A stretch of DNA of 64,000 bases, taken from the NCBI RefSeq assembly GCF_002155265.1, contig NZ_CP021251.1:310001-374000 (forward strand), read 5' to 3'. The notes below the pieces were generated by a model that saw only the letters and a list, made by a program, of their open reading frames with translations, did no database searches and was not told the origin of the DNA. The position numbers and the translations under genes were made by a program. Each line of letters starts with the position of its first letter. Position 1 is the stretch's first letter. Below, in pieces: positions 45,769 to 55,872 of this stretch. Origin of the DNA: Corynebacterium pseudotuberculosis (lineage in GTDB: Bacteria; Actinomycetota; Actinomycetes; Mycobacteriales; Mycobacteriaceae).

Positions 45769-46152
45769 ATGTCTTACAACTCTTATGTGGCAGTCGAGGA
45801 CTGGATTCTTGACGACCTTCGTATCAAAGACGATGACCTGGTAGAGGCTCTATATATGGGAGACCATGGAGAGCTTTTCGACGTGGCTGCTGCATGGATG
45901 GATGTGCAAGAGTTTCTGCATTCGGAGGGGCTGAGCACTGCGGCGGTTGATGGAGAAGAAATTATTGTGGGGGACCCGATGGTGGGGATTGTTGCCCCTC
46001 AGCGAGTAGAAAAAGTGCTTTCGGACCTCTCTTCGGTGGATGATGCTGCGGTGCGGGAAGCCGGCCTGGGGGAGGCTATCCGTTCCTTCACTGATTTTTA
46101 CGAGGGCGCTCGTTCTTCCGGGTTGGGGGTTGTGGTTTTAGCAGGGGAGTAG
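45769..46152 (+). CDS. DUF1877-like small protein
   Basis: This 127-residue acidic soluble protein has no signal or membrane segment. The layout resembles DUF1877 (YfbM-like) proteins: an N-terminal strand-helix, F-D-V-A-A-A-W-M-D-V-Q-E-F-L-H near residue 36, I-V-G-D-P-M-V-G-I-V-A-P near 65, and a final strand G-L-G-V-V-V-L-A-G. The similarity is moderate and the family's role is unknown. I use ATG 45769, six bases after GAAGGA; an ATG six bases upstream and a longer form are possible. It stands alone between nrdD (divergent) and rpsL. Confidence 0.65.
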   Translation: MSYNSYVAVEDWILDDLRIKDDDLVEALYMGDHGELFDVAAAWMDVQEFLHSEGLSTAAVDGEEIIVGDPMVGIVAPQRVEKVLSDLSSVDDAAVREAGLGEAIRSFTDFYEGARSSGLGVVVLAGE

Positions 46153-46587
46153 GCTTACTCGGAGTTCGGGGGATTTGGTCGTCCAGATGGTAAAAATGTC
46201 ATTTTTGAGAACGCTGGAAAGTTTTTAGGGCTCTTGTTGGTGGGTAGGGGGGCTAGCGTTCTCAAAAACGATAATCGCTGTTGAAGCTGCTGTGGCTTGC
46301 TTGTGAGATTTGGATGCTGTAGGTTGTGTGCTAGTCCCACGTGTTTGATGGTGGGAGCCTGACGTTTTGCCTGGTTGGTGCTGGCATGTGATCTTTTGAG
46401 GGATTACGTACTCGCCCACAGTGGATTGAAGCGTTGTGGTAAATGCGGAAGCGGCCCCGGAAAAGAGCCCCTTTTTTGGTTTGTCTAGGGTCTTTTAGGC
46501 CCTGTTCCGCACTAGCCAGGCACATGAAGCGATAACTTCTTCGAGGTTTTCAGCTTCGAAGAAAAGTACCGATTGAGAAAGACGGCT
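46153..46587. other. Intergenic region before rpsL with long inverted repeat
   Basis: The 435 bases hold no gene. ATTTTTGAGAACGCT (46201-46215) and AGCGTTCTCAAAAA (46255-46268) form a 14-base inverted repeat with a 39-base loop. TCCCAC/GTGGGA (46336-46357) forms a small hairpin, and CTTCTTCGA with TCGAAGAA (around 46532-46560) another just before rpsL. No convincing rpsL promoter could be fixed. Confidence 0.5.
46201..46268. repeat. 14-base inverted repeat, 39-base loop
   Basis: The arms TTTTTGAGAACGCT and AGCGTTCTCAAAAA are exact complements. The first lies about 50 bases after the DUF1877-like gene, so this may be a large terminator stem or a miniature-element remnant. There are no flanking direct repeats that I can see. 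Confidence 0.55.
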
Positions 46588-46959
46588 ATGCCTACTATTC
46601 AGCAGCTGGTCCGCAAGGGCCGCCACGATAAGACTGCAAAGGTTTCCACTGCAGCCCTCAAGGGCTCCCCGCAGCGTCGTGGCGTGTGCACTCGTGTGTA
46701 CACCACCACTCCTAAGAAGCCGAACTCCGCTTTGCGTAAGGTTGCCCGTGTGCGCCTTACCTCGGGTATTGAGGTTTCCGCTTACATCCCAGGTGAGGGC
46801 CACAACCTCCAGGAGCACTCCATGGTGCTCGTGCGTGGTGGTCGTGTGAAGGACCTTCCTGGTGTTCGTTACAAGATCATCCGTGGCGCACTGGATACCC
46901 AGGGCGTGAAGGATCGTAAGCAGGCTCGCTCCCGTTACGGCGCAAAGAAGGAGAAGTAA
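46588..46959 (+). CDS. rpsL: 30S ribosomal protein S12
   Basis: S12 controls decoding accuracy. ATG 46588 begins the universal [10 protein letters not shown]; an in-frame codon 15 bases upstream is rejected. The streptomycin-relevant lysines are both present, in T-T-P-K-K-P-N-S and G-R-V-K-D-L-P-G, so the sequence is wild type there. It opens the str operon; rpsG begins three bases after its stop. Confidence 0.97.
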   Translation: MPTIQQLVRKGRHDKTAKVSTAALKGSPQRRGVCTRVYTTTPKKPNSALRKVARVRLTSGIEVSAYIPGEGHNLQEHSMVLVRGGRVKDLPGVRYKIIRGALDTQGVKDRKQARSRYGAKKEK

Positions 46960-46962
46960 TCA

Positions 46963-47430
46963 ATGCGTAAGAATGCAGCTCCCAAGCGTCCTATCGTTAA
47001 AGACCCAGTTTTCGGCTCTGAGGTTGTTACTCAGCTGGTAAACAAGGTTCTGTTGGACGGTAAAAAGTCCACCGCTGAGCGTATCGTTTACGGCGCACTA
47101 GACATCTGCAAGGAAAAGACCGGTACTGATCCGGTTCTTACCCTCGAGAAGGCTCTTGGCAACATCAAGCCTGATCTTGAGGTTCGCTCCCGCCGCGTCG
47201 GTGGCGCTACCTACCAGGTTCCTGTTGAGGTTCGCCCGGGCCGTGCAAACACCCTGGCTCTGCGTTGGTTGGTTACCTTCACCCGCCAGCGTCGCGAGAA
47301 CACCATGATCGAGCGCCTGGCTAATGAGATTCTCGATGCAGCGAACGGCCTCGGTGCTTCCGTGAAGCGTCGCGAGGACACCCACAAGATGGCTGAGGCC
47401 AACCGCGCCTTCGCTCACTACCGCTGGTAA
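46963..47430 (+). CDS. rpsG: 30S ribosomal protein S7
   Basis: S7 nucleates assembly of the 30S head and contacts the E site. The 155 residues match the family length, from M-R-K-N-A-A-P-K-R to A-F-A-H-Y-R-W. It is coupled to rpsL. A 288-base gap follows, with TAGAGT at 47677-47682 as a possible -10 box for fusA. Confidence 0.97.
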   Translation: MRKNAAPKRPIVKDPVFGSEVVTQLVNKVLLDGKKSTAERIVYGALDICKEKTGTDPVLTLEKALGNIKPDLEVRSRRVGGATYQVPVEVRPGRANTLALRWLVTFTRQRRENTMIERLANEILDAANGLGASVKRREDTHKMAEANRAFAHYRW

Positions 47431-47718
47431 TTCGTATGCGTATTGTGACCCGACTGGGATGGCTCAGAGTTTTCACCCTCGTTGCGCAAGTGTAAAACCA
47501 CGGCGACAAGGAGATGTGAGAAGCTACGCGCCGCCAGTTGGGTCACTTTTCCATAGGAAAGATCTCGTAAACTTTCACGTTTTGTTGGAACTCGGCTGAG
47601 AATTCAACGAGTTTTTGGCAGAATAAACACGAACTATCCGTGCAGTGAGTGCGTCTTCCTTGAGCGTTTAACGCGCTAGAGTAAAAGACCACTCCGGCTA
47701 CATAAGTTAGGGACAACT

Positions 47719-49845
47719 GTGGCACAAGAAGTGCTTAAGGACTTGAACAAGGTCCGCAACATCGGCATCATGGCCCACATTGACGCCGGTAAGACCACCA
47801 CCACCGAGCGCATCCTCTTCTACACCGGCATCAACCGTAAGGTCGGCGAGACCCACGACGGTGCTTCCACCACCGACTGGATGGAGCAGGAGAAGGAACG
47901 CGGCATCACCATTACCTCGGCTGCTGTTACCTGTTTCTGGAACGGCAACCAGGTCAACATCATTGACACCCCAGGCCACGTGGACTTCACCGTTGAGGTT
48001 GAGCGCTCCCTTCGCGTTCTTGACGGCGCAGTTGCAGTGTTCGACGGTAAAGAAGGCGTTGAGCCGCAGTCCGAGCAGGTGTGGCGTCAGGCTGCTAAGT
48101 ATGACGTTCCCCGTATCTGCTTTGTGAACAAGATGGACAAGCTCGGTGCGGACTTCTACTTCACCGTTCAGACCATCATCGACCGTCTCGGTGCTAAGCC
48201 ATTGGTCATGCAGCTGCCTATCGGCGCTGAGGATGACTTTGATGGTATTGTTGACCTTCTTGAGATGAAGGCCATCACGTGGCGCGGCAAGGTCGAGACC
48301 GGCGCTGAGCCAGTCATCGAGGAAATTCCAGCTGACTTGGCTGATAAAGCTGCTGAGTACCGTGAGAAGCTCGTTGAGACCGTTGCTGAGTCCGATGAGG
48401 CTCTCATGGAGAAGTACTTCGGTGGCGAGGAGCTCACCATCGAGGAGCTTAAGGCTGGTATTCGTAAGCTGACCGTTAACTCTGAGGTTTACCCAGTTCT
48501 TTGCGGTACCGCTTACCGTAACAAGGGCGTTCAGCCACTGCTCGACGCTGTTATTGATTACCTCCCAACCCCATTGGACATCGGAGAAGTTCACGGCCAC
48601 AAGGTCGGCGACGAGTCTGTGGACTTGGTTCGTAAGCCTTCAGTCGACGAGCCTTTCTCTGCTCTTGCGTTCAAGATTGCAGCTCACCCGTTCTTTGGCA
48701 AGCTCACCTTCGTCCGCGTTTACTCCGGCATCGTTGAGCCTGGCGCTCAGGTTGCAAACTCCACCAAGGGTAAGAACGAGCGCATCGGTAAGCTGTTCCA
48801 GATGCACGCCAACAAGGAGAACCCTGTTGACGAGGCACGCGCTGGTAACATCTACGCGTTCATCGGCCTGAAGGACACCACTACTGGTGACACCCTCTGC
48901 GATAAGAACAACCAGATCATCCTCGAGTCCATGGACTTCCCGGATCCTGTGATCAAGGTTTCCATCGAGCCAAAGACCAAGTCTGACCAGGAGAAGCTCG
49001 GTACCGCTATTCAGAAGCTTTCTGAAGAAGACCCGACCTTCACCGTTGAGCTCGATGAAGAGTCCGGCCAGACCGTTATCGGCGGCATGGGCGAGCTTCA
49101 CCTCGACGTTCTCGTTGACCGTATGAAGCGCGAATTCAAGGTCGAAGCTAACGTTGGTAACCCGCAGGTTGCATACCGCGAGACCATCCGCAAGCCCGTC
49201 GAGAAGCTTGAATACACCCACAAGAAGCAGACTGGTGGTTCTGGTCAGTTTGCTAAGGTCATCATCGGTATTGAGCCTTACGCTCCTGAGCAGGAGACCT
49301 TGGAAGAGGGCGAGTCCGCAATCTACAAGTTCGAGAACGCTGTTACCGGTGGTCGTATCCCGAAGGAATACATTCCTTCCGTGGACGCAGGTATCCAGGA
49401 TGCAATGCAGTATGGTTACCTCGCTGGCTTCCCGCTGGTAAATATCAAGGCAACGCTTATCGACGGCGCATACCACGAGGTTGACTCCTCTGAAATGGCC
49501 TTCAAGCTTGCTGGTTCTCAGGCTCTGAAAGAGGCTGTGGCAAAGGCAAAGCCAGTTCTCCTTGAGCCTTTGATGGCTGTTGAGGTTATTACTCCTGAGG
49601 AGTACATGGGCGACGTTATCGGCGATATCAACTCTCGCCGTGGCCAGGTCTCCGCTATGGACGACCGCGCTGGCGCCAAGGTAGTCAAGGCAAAGGTTCC
49701 GCTGTCTGAGATGTTCGGTTACGTCGGTGACCTGCGTTCTCGTACTCAGGGCCGTGCTAACTACACCATGATCTTCGATTCCTACGCAGAGGTTCCGACC
49801 AACGTAGCAACCGAGATCGTTGCTGAGCGCAACGGCACTGCCTAA
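47719..49845 (+). CDS. fusA: Elongation factor G
   Basis: EF-G is the translocase GTPase. The 708 residues include the G motifs A-H-I-D-A-G-K-T-T near 20, D-T-P-G-H near 86 and N-K-M-D near 140, followed by domains II-V. GTG 47719 is the start. It is the third gene of the str cluster and has its own long leader. Confidence 0.97.
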   Translation: MAQEVLKDLNKVRNIGIMAHIDAGKTTTTERILFYTGINRKVGETHDGASTTDWMEQEKERGITITSAAVTCFWNGNQVNIIDTPGHVDFTVEVERSLRVLDGAVAVFDGKEGVEPQSEQVWRQAAKYDVPRICFVNKMDKLGADFYFTVQTIIDRLGAKPLVMQLPIGAEDDFDGIVDLLEMKAITWRGKVETGAEPVIEEIPADLADKAAEYREKLVETVAESDEALMEKYFGGEELTIEELKAGIRKLTVNSEVYPVLCGTAYRNKGVQPLLDAVIDYLPTPLDIGEVHGHKVGDESVDLVRKPSVDEPFSALAFKIAAHPFFGKLTFVRVYSGIVEPGAQVANSTKGKNERIGKLFQMHANKENPVDEARAGNIYAFIGLKDTTTGDTLCDKNNQIILESMDFPDPVIKVSIEPKTKSDQEKLGTAIQKLSEEDPTFTVELDEESGQTVIGGMGELHLDVLVDRMKREFKVEANVGNPQVAYRETIRKPVEKLEYTHKKQTGGSGQFAKVIIGIEPYAPEQETLEEGESAIYKFENAVTGGRIPKEYIPSVDAGIQDAMQYGYLAGFPLVNIKATLIDGAYHEVDSSEMAFKLAGSQALKEAVAKAKPVLLEPLMAVEVITPEEYMGDVIGDINSRRGQVSAMDDRAGAKVVKAKVPLSEMFGYVGDLRSRTQGRANYTMIFDSYAEVPTNVATEIVAERNGTA

Positions 49846-49858
49846 GCGTTAAGCCTTC

Positions 49859-49910
49859 TCGTACTATGCCTTTTTCCTTCCTGTGCTGGTGAAGGAAAAG
49901 GGCGGTACGA
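49859..49910 (+). other. Long hairpin between fusA and tuf
   Basis: CGTAC...CCTTTTTCCTTC pairs with GAAGGAAAAGG...GTACG across a short loop. It lacks a T tract, so it may be a partial terminator or processing site. The 307-base gap to tuf otherwise shows only leader sequence. Confidence 0.55.
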
Positions 49911-50152
49911 AAAGGGGTAGCGGCTCGTTGAGTGTTTCAGCCTATGGAATGCTGAGCCGGCCGTTACCCTGTAAGATCCATCTGGATCCTTCGGTGGTTT
50001 GATAAAAACACCGTGTGACCCTAGGATCATGTAACTGGCACATTAGTAAATAGCTGTACTGCCAGACTGCCGAATTAGCGGTCAGAATGTACAGCAACTG
50101 TCAACTCGTGGCTGCGAAATCGTAGCCACCACGAAGTCCAGGAGGACACACA

Positions 50153-51343
50153 GTGGCAAAGGCTAAGTTCGAGCGTACTAAGCCGCACGTTAACATCGGT
50201 ACCATCGGTCACGTCGACCACGGCAAGACCACCACTACCGCTGCTATCACCAAGGTTCTGGCTGACGCATACCCGGATCTCAACGAGGCTTTCGCCTTCG
50301 ACGCCATTGACAAGGCACCGGAGGAGAAAGAGCGTGGCATCACGATCAACATCTCCCACGTTGAGTACCAGACCGAGAAGCGCCACTACGCACACGTGGA
50401 TGCTCCGGGTCACGCCGACTACATCAAGAACATGATCACCGGCGCTGCTCAGATGGACGGCGCAATCCTCGTGGTTGCTGCTACCGACGGCCCAATGCCT
50501 CAGACCCGTGAGCACGTTCTGCTCGCTCGCCAGGTTGGCGTTCCTTACATCCTTGTTGCTCTTAACAAGTGCGACATGGTTGACGATGAGGAAATCATCG
50601 AGCTCGTCGAGATGGAGATCCGTGAGCTGCTCGCTGAGCAGGATTACGATGAAGAGGCTCCTATCATCCACATCTCCGCTCTGAAGGCTCTTGAGGGCGA
50701 CGAGGAGTGGACCAAGTCCATCCTCGAGCTCATGCAGGCTTGCGATGATTCCATCCCGGATCCAGAGCGCGAGACCGACAAGCCATTCCTCATGCCTATC
50801 GAGGACATCTTCACCATCACCGGTCGTGGCACCGTTGTTACCGGCCGTGTTGAGCGTGGCCAGCTGAACGTCAACGAGGACGTTGAGATCATCGGTATCA
50901 AGGAAAAGTCCACCCAGACCACCGTTACCGGTATCGAGATGTTCCGTAAGCTTCTCGACTACACCGAGGCTGGCGACAACTGTGGTCTCCTCCTCCGTGG
51001 TATCAAGCGCGAAGACGTTGAGCGCGGTCAGGTTGTTGTTAAGCCAGGCGCTTACACTCCTCACACCGAGTTCGAGGGCTCTGTCTACGTCCTTTCCAAG
51101 GACGAGGGCGGCCGCCACACCCCGTTCTTCGACAACTACCGTCCTCAGTTCTACTTCCGCACCACCGACGTTACCGGTGTTGTGAAGCTTCCTGAGGGCA
51201 CCGAGATGGTTATGCCTGGCGACAACGTCGACATGTCCGTCACCCTGATCCAGCCTGTCGCTATGGACGAGGGCCTGCGCTTCGCTATCCGCGAGGGCTC
51301 CCGCACCGTTGGCGCTGGCCGCGTCACCAAGATCATCAAGTAA
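50153..51343 (+). CDS. tuf: Elongation factor Tu
   Basis: EF-Tu delivers aminoacyl-tRNA. The 396 residues show G-H-V-D-H-G-K-T-T at 19-27, D-A-P-G-H near 83 and N-K-C-D near 138. The GTG at 50153 follows AGGAGG. Codon use is highly biased, as expected for the most abundant cell protein. A terminator follows. Confidence 0.98.
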   Translation: MAKAKFERTKPHVNIGTIGHVDHGKTTTTAAITKVLADAYPDLNEAFAFDAIDKAPEEKERGITINISHVEYQTEKRHYAHVDAPGHADYIKNMITGAAQMDGAILVVAATDGPMPQTREHVLLARQVGVPYILVALNKCDMVDDEEIIELVEMEIRELLAEQDYDEEAPIIHISALKALEGDEEWTKSILELMQACDDSIPDPERETDKPFLMPIEDIFTITGRGTVVTGRVERGQLNVNEDVEIIGIKEKSTQTTVTGIEMFRKLLDYTEAGDNCGLLLRGIKREDVERGQVVVKPGAYTPHTEFEGSVYVLSKDEGGRHTPFFDNYRPQFYFRTTDVTGVVKLPEGTEMVMPGDNVDMSVTLIQPVAMDEGLRFAIREGSRTVGAGRVTKIIK

Positions 51344-51374
51344 TGATCTTTTAGCAGTTCGCTGCTAGGCTTTT

Positions 51375-51413
51375 AAAAATCCGCTTTGGTCAATGTACCA
51401 GGGCGGATTTTTT
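51375..51413 (+). terminator. Terminator of tuf
   Basis: AAAAATCCGC (51375-51384) pairs with GCGGATTTTT around an 18-base loop and ends in T6. Confidence 0.9.
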
Positions 51414-51424
51414 GTGTTATGGGA

Positions 51425-51430
51425 TAAGAT
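51425..51430 (+). promoter_or_regulatory. -10 box of the orphan gene after tuf
   Basis: TAAGAT lies eight bases before the ATG at 51439 and just past the tuf terminator, with no ribosome site. It is another leaderless candidate. Confidence 0.45.
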
Positions 51431-51438
51431 CGGTAGCC

Positions 51439-52068
51439 ATGATGGATCGCCCCCACATGGATAGAATGCTTGATGCCGTCCGAGAAGTGTGGGAAGGGCA
51501 GCCGGATTTGGATTTTGCTGCGCTCATGGGCATGTTGAACGCCCATGGTCTCACGTGGGGAATTTCAGATAGTGATGCCCTGGATATATGTATGATGATT
51601 TCCACTACCTATCCGGGAGCGCTCTCCAAAGTCGCCGGGCAACACAGTGTGCTGCTTGCCAACGGCACCACCGCGGTGCTCACTTCCGAGCAGGTTGTGC
51701 TGCTTCGCGGTTGGCAGCAACCTATCTGGTGGAACTATGAGTCCCTTGTCCAAGCACAGGTGGGGTTACCTCTAGTGCTAAAGGATCGTGAAGGCATCGA
51801 ACACCGGCTGGATATGATTCATCGTATTGAGAAGACCATGGTGGTGGAAGGCATGGATACCCGCGTGATTGAGCTTGTCGACGCCTCCGTGATCCTACAA
51901 AGGGGACACCATGCTCGCCATTTTGTGCGCAGGCGTCGTGATCTGGTGACTAAGGACTATCAGGTTCCGCGGGCTTGGGTGCCGGGGGAAGGAAAACCAG
52001 CAAGGTTACTCACTAGAGAACAAAACATAGTGGAGTTGCCTGCTATAGCAACGATTATCCTTGGCTGA
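51439..52068 (+). CDS. Conserved hypothetical protein
   Basis: I do not recognise this 209-residue soluble protein. It has an N-terminal helical part and a C-terminal beta-rich, basic part with R-R-R-R-D-L-V near 180. There is no signal peptide or membrane helix. The start is placed at ATG 51439, followed by M-D-R-P-H-M-D; a TTG/GTG start further upstream would fall inside the tuf terminator. It stands alone between tuf and the convergent Asp23 cluster. Codon use looks native, so it is probably real. Confidence 0.65.
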   Translation: MMDRPHMDRMLDAVREVWEGQPDLDFAALMGMLNAHGLTWGISDSDALDICMMISTTYPGALSKVAGQHSVLLANGTTAVLTSEQVVLLRGWQQPIWWNYESLVQAQVGLPLVLKDREGIEHRLDMIHRIEKTMVVEGMDTRVIELVDASVILQRGHHARHFVRRRRDLVTKDYQVPRAWVPGEGKPARLLTREQNIVELPAIATIILG

Positions 52069-52209
52069 GGAAGTCGGTGCTTTTACTTATGCTCTGAGTA
52101 CTCGAGGCATGATCCTTGAGCCCACTGTAGAGTTCTTTGTTTTCAGGGAAAGAACTCCAGTGACTCTTGATCTTTCGCGGGGCGTCGTTGGGGTAAACCG
52201 ACTCTGTTC

Positions 52210-52755
52210 TTAATCCTCAACTTTAGCCATATGTACGCGATATTCCGTACGAATGGGAGTTTCTGGTAAGGCTACTGCAACGTCCTGGTCTAGCTGTTGA
52301 AGGGACTGTTGAATGCTCAGCGCATGTGGCACTGACTCTAATAAGATATCGAGGATAATGACTGTTTCCTGCCCACGGCTTTCCACATGTCCGTGGGCGG
52401 AAATGACGGGTTCGAGCTCTTCTAAGTCCTCGGCTGCTAGTTCTGCTATGTGATCTATATTGACGCTAATTTTCCCATTGTTTTGAGTGACGCGAGAAAT
52501 ATGATTGCGGCGCAGATTGGCAACTACTATCCATATGCCGCTGATTAGGAAAAAAATCGCAGCGAAAAACAAAGCGACATCGAACCAACGTTGCTGAGAA
52601 GCTTGGTGCCATTGAGGAAATTCGGCGAGATCAGCGAGCTGTTGCGCCCACAGAAGATCAAATTTTAGGGCAATAGTCCATACCGCTAGAGCGCCGAGAA
52701 GAACACCGACGAGGATGCAGAGGAGACGGTCAAAACTGGCTGTAGAGCGTTTCAT
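52210..52755 (-). CDS. AmaP-like membrane protein of the Asp23 cluster
   Basis: The 181-residue protein has two membrane helices (about 10-35 and 62-85) followed by a soluble Asp23-like domain. This is the plan of AmaP, which anchors Asp23/Gls24 envelope-stress proteins to the membrane. ATG 52755 lies directly after the upstream stop and five bases behind GAAGG; a GTG at 52767 is possible. It is the last gene of the six-gene run. Confidence 0.7.
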   Translation of the reverse strand: MKRSTASFDRLLCILVGVLLGALAVWTIALKFDLLWAQQLADLAEFPQWHQASQQRWFDVALFFAAIFFLISGIWIVVANLRRNHISRVTQNNGKISVNIDHIAELAAEDLEELEPVISAHGHVESRGQETVIILDILLESVPHALSIQQSLQQLDQDVAVALPETPIRTEYRVHMAKVED

Positions 52756-52756
52756 A

Positions 52757-53308
52757 TTAACCTTCACCTCTTACTACAACTTTGAGCTTGGGATGTGTTT
52801 GCAGTTTGAGGGCGATGGGCTCAACGACAGAACGAATGCGTTCTTCATACTTTTTGACCTCGTCGAGGTGTTGAGAATCGATGGATGCCACCACCCTAAT
52901 AGAGCGGGCGGAACTATTCACTGTGGTGCGTGCCTGAGTAACTCCAGGGATTTGTTTAGCGTTCAGCGTGGCTAGGCGAGCGATATCAAGGGGGCGCATA
53001 TAACAAGTGACACCGTCGATAAAAGCCACGTGGGTCCGAGGCCTAGGCTTGAAAGCAATAGCTATCAAAATTAGAGCGAGGATCGCCGTTGCTACGCCAG
53101 CAGCTAACATCCAGGGTTGGTAGGTGACTGCAGAAATGAAACGCAGTATTGGATCTACCCAGGCATGACGATGGTTACCTTCAGTGCGTACCCACCAGAG
53201 TTCCCGTGCGGCGACAAAACCGATGCCTATAGCCGCCAACCCAATGAGAATCGCGGCAAGGCGGGCGGCAGGACGCCCTTTGATAGCAGTGGGGCTGGGG
53301 CTATCCAT
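52757..53308 (-). CDS. DUF6286-like membrane protein of the Asp23 cluster
   Basis: The 183-residue protein has two N-terminal helices (about 17-36 and 70-88) and a soluble domain with R-V-V-A-S-I-D near 140. It resembles the DUF6286 proteins that accompany Asp23 genes in actinobacteria. Its start overlaps the upstream gene by eight bases, with AGGAGG just ahead. Function unknown; a scaffold or anchor role is inferred from context. Confidence 0.65.
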   Translation of the reverse strand: MDSPSPTAIKGRPAARLAAILIGLAAIGIGFVAARELWWVRTEGNHRHAWVDPILRFISAVTYQPWMLAAGVATAILALILIAIAFKPRPRTHVAFIDGVTCYMRPLDIARLATLNAKQIPGVTQARTTVNSSARSIRVVASIDSQHLDEVKKYEERIRSVVEPIALKLQTHPKLKVVVRGEG

Positions 53309-53762
53309 GACTCCTCCTTGGCTCGATTCTTCGGATAGCTATTGGCTTAAGTGGTCGCGGAGGCGCGGTAACGATCGGCATAAGCACTTGGTGATCGGGA
53401 ACCTGGGGATGTGTTACCTCTGGTGGCTGTATCTCATGAGTAGCCGCGAAGCGTGTGCCATGATTAAGGGCCGTGACCACAACATTCACGGGAACATCGT
53501 GAATACCTGCGTAAGCGGAAAACCATGTGGAAATCGCAGCAGCCACATTTTCCGCCACACCCGTTACTGGGCTGGGCCACGTTACTGCTATAAAGGCTTC
53601 TACTGTGGGCGGTGAGTGGAGGTCATCGCGGCGGACGTCGATACGCGGAAGCGAGCGACCGGCACGACGGGAAACGCGGACTGTGCCAGGGACTGAGTGA
53701 ACTGCTGCTTTAGCCAGTTTGGTGAGCGCCCGATCCGTAATAGTCACCGGAGGGGGCGTCAT
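53301..53762 (-). CDS. Asp23/Gls24-like protein, second copy
   Basis: The 153-residue soluble protein begins T-I-T-D-R-A-L-T-K-L-A-K-A-A-V, like the start of the Asp23 fold, and continues with V-T-G-V-A-E-N-V-A-A-A-I. A proline-rich C-terminal tail follows from about residue 110. Its ATG overlaps the stop of the DUF2273 gene by one base (TAATG). Confidence 0.7.
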   Translation of the reverse strand: MTPPPVTITDRALTKLAKAAVHSVPGTVRVSRRAGRSLPRIDVRRDDLHSPPTVEAFIAVTWPSPVTGVAENVAAAISTWFSAYAGIHDVPVNVVVTALNHGTRFAATHEIQPPEVTHPQVPDHQVLMPIVTAPPRPLKPIAIRRIEPRRSHG

Positions 53763-53968
53763 TATCCGCGACCTCCGCGTCGGACGTTCTCAATGAGGTC
53801 GTGAAAGATCTTGTAAAGATTTATTTTTCCGTCACAATGCGCGCCAATAAGAGCACCTATACCTCCAGCAACTGCCAATATGAGGAGCAGGAATACATGG
53901 CCGGATAAGATCGCAAAGGCCACCAGAACACCGAGGATTGCGCCGAGAAGGGTTTTATTCTGAAACAT
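53762..53968 (-). CDS. DUF2273 small membrane protein
   Basis: The 68-residue protein is mostly a two-helix hydrophobic hairpin (residues 7-45) with a basic tail ending R-R-G-G-R-G. DUF2273 proteins are regularly found beside Asp23 genes. AAGGAGC lies just before the ATG. It fills a membrane-anchor role by inference. Confidence 0.8.
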   Translation of the reverse strand: MFQNKTLLGAILGVLVAFAILSGHVFLLLILAVAGGIGALIGAHCDGKINLYKIFHDLIENVRRGGRG

Positions 53969-53977
53969 TAAAGCTCC

Positions 53978-54316
53978 TTATAGCTGGGTTAGCTTTACGA
54001 CGTCGCTGACGACCACATCAATCGAAGCCGCGTCGCAGAGTCCAGAATCCGTTACGGCAGCGACGATTGATTGAGCAAGATCGGTGAGACTATATCCGTA
54101 ATAAGCGGCAACATTAACCTCAAGGGTCTGATGGCCTTGGGCATCGTCTAATCGGAGTCCGATGACTTTGTGCCGCGGATAGAGCAGTGCGACTTCACCA
54201 AAACGTCCGCCGCGGAGTTCCGCAACACCATCAATCCCAAGAATTTTTTCTGCTAAGGCTTGCGCAGATTCATATGAGGGGAGATTGGGAAGCCCCGATG
54301 GTCGCGGGGTTGACAC
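53978..54316 (-). CDS. Asp23-like protein, short form
   Basis: The 112-residue soluble protein has the I-D-G-V-A-E-L-R-G-G-R-F-G core and E-V-N-V-A-A-Y-Y-G-Y-S-L-T-D-L-A-Q-S-I, recalling the Asp23 beta-alpha plan. GTG 54316 is the start with AAGGAGC ahead. It is 12 bases from the full Asp23 gene and ten from DUF2273. Confidence 0.65.
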   Translation of the reverse strand: MSTPRPSGLPNLPSYESAQALAEKILGIDGVAELRGGRFGEVALLYPRHKVIGLRLDDAQGHQTLEVNVAAYYGYSLTDLAQSIVAAVTDSGLCDAASIDVVVSDVVKLTQL

Positions 54317-54328
54317 TATGAAAGCTCC

Positions 54329-54796
54329 TTAGTGGACGCGGGTATGGGTAGGCGAATCGTTGGCTTCGCCTTCGTCTTCATCGAAATCCAGGTGGACATC
54401 ATGAACGGTGACATTGACTTCGGTGACCTCAAGACCGGTCATTCTTTCAATGGCGTTGATAATGTTTTGCCGAATTGCTTGGGCCAGCTGATGGATAGCG
54501 ACCCCGTATTCAGCAACGATAGCCACGTCTACGGCCGCTTGCCGCTCTCCAACTTCCACCTCAACGCCCTGCTGAAGATTAGTGCGGGACCCAGGAATGG
54601 AATCGCGAAGTGCTCCGACTACGCGTGCGGTATTGCCTCCGACGGCGTGGACTCCTGACACTTCTCTGGTAGCTAGACCGGCAATCTTTGCCACCACGGT
54701 GTTTTCAATAACGGTTCTGCCATGAGTGGTCTCCAACGTTGTAGGAGAACCAGCAGTTGAGGTATCTGCTGCTGGAGTATTCTGTGCATCGGACAT
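54329..54796 (-). CDS. Asp23/Gls24 family envelope stress response protein
   Basis: The 155-residue protein is the clearest Asp23 member: V-A-K-I-A-G-L-A-T-R-E-V-S-G-V-H-A-V-G near residue 33, V-A-I-V-A-E-Y-G-V near 92, and V-T-G-L-E-V-T-E-V-N-V-T-V-H-D-V near 125. The termini are Asp/Glu-rich. Asp23 in staphylococci coats the inner membrane and responds to cell-wall stress. Start ATG 54796 follows AAGGAGG. It is the first gene of the cluster. Confidence 0.88.
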   Translation of the reverse strand: MSDAQNTPAADTSTAGSPTTLETTHGRTVIENTVVAKIAGLATREVSGVHAVGGNTARVVGALRDSIPGSRTNLQQGVEVEVGERQAAVDVAIVAEYGVAIHQLAQAIRQNIINAIERMTGLEVTEVNVTVHDVHLDFDEDEGEANDSPTHTRVH

Positions 54797-55534
54797 GAGA
54801 GGATCCTCCTTGTATGTGGCGGCGTGGTAAGCACGCAGCCCGTTTTCTAGCCCCTGAAGTTATGGATTCCATACTAAAAGGGTTTTTCTTAAAAGGGGAG
54901 GGGACGAGTCCTCTATGTGGATAACAATGTGAACACTTTTTGCCATAGTGCTGTGACGCGCCGCAGGAGGGCGTTGAAAAGCTAAAAATCTTTACTTGTG
55001 ATGAATAACACATTAAAAGTGTGGATAAAGTTCCGAGAAAGGTTGTGCTGGATGGCTATTGATGTTTGAATACAAAGGTTGCTTTGACACAGTAAATGCA
55101 AGACTGCTGCATGAATAAATGTGGAAGTTTTGGATTACTGCTGGTGAGGCAAACATGACACCTTTAAGGTGAACCTCTGAGCGGAAACGCGAATGAGGGA
55201 ATCGGAAGGATCCTTGAGAGATTTGAGTGCAATGCACGTTTTTCTTGAGGGCCGGAGTGAAGGGGCATGGCAAATAAACAGCGGCAGTACGTAAGGGCCA
55301 CGCTTATCGTGAGATATTTAGGTCCCTTCCGGCTTGACATACGGGTCTTGTACCCCGTCAGGTGCTATGGCGTGTGTTTGTGTCCACGCCCGCTAGCTCC
55401 ACCAAGTCGTTATAGACAGTCAAGTAAGAACTGGCGTTGCGCCCAGGCCCTAAGGTCCGGACAACGTTATAGAGATATTAAGAGCGATTCCCACCAATCC
55501 CTAGGATGTGGGACAAGCGAGGAAGAGGATAAGC
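54797..55534. other. Long divergent intergenic region, Asp23 cluster / S10 operon
   Basis: The 738 bases hold no supported gene. Near the left end lie the Asp23 ribosome site and a T-rich stretch. On the plus strand TTGACA at 55334-55339 is the best -35 box, but no good -10 lies at normal spacing. The last 200 bases form the rpsJ leader, which could be structured. Confidence 0.5.
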
Positions 55535-55840
55535 GTGGCGGGACAAAAGATCCGCATTCGGCTGAAGGCCTACGATCACGAGGCGATTGATGCGTCTGCA
55601 CGCAAAATCGTCGAGACCGTGACCCGTACGGGTGCACGCGTCGTCGGCCCGGTGCCGTTGCCCACCGAAAAGAACGTATACGCCGTTATTCGTTCTCCCC
55701 ATAAGTACAAGGATTCTCGCGAGCACTTCGAGATGCGCACTCACAAGCGCCTGATCGACATCCTCGACCCGACGCCGAAGACGGTTGACGCTCTTATGCG
55801 CATCGACCTTCCGGCCAGCGTCGACGTGAATATTCAGTGA
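55535..55840 (+). CDS. rpsJ: 30S ribosomal protein S10
   Basis: S10 is a 30S head protein also used by NusB for antitermination. GTG 55535 begins the conserved [12 protein letters not shown]; an in-frame GTG/ATG 27 bases upstream is rejected. The 101 residues are standard. It opens the S10 operon. Confidence 0.97.
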   Translation: MAGQKIRIRLKAYDHEAIDASARKIVETVTRTGARVVGPVPLPTEKNVYAVIRSPHKYKDSREHFEMRTHKRLIDILDPTPKTVDALMRIDLPASVDVNIQ

Positions 55841-55872
55841 TCGACGAAATTTTTGGCAGCGGAGAATAACTT

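Noticed and set aside
55267..55590. An open frame of 107 codons running into rpsJ
   Set aside because: Its translation has no family features, overlaps the S10 leader and ends within the rpsJ gene in another frame.
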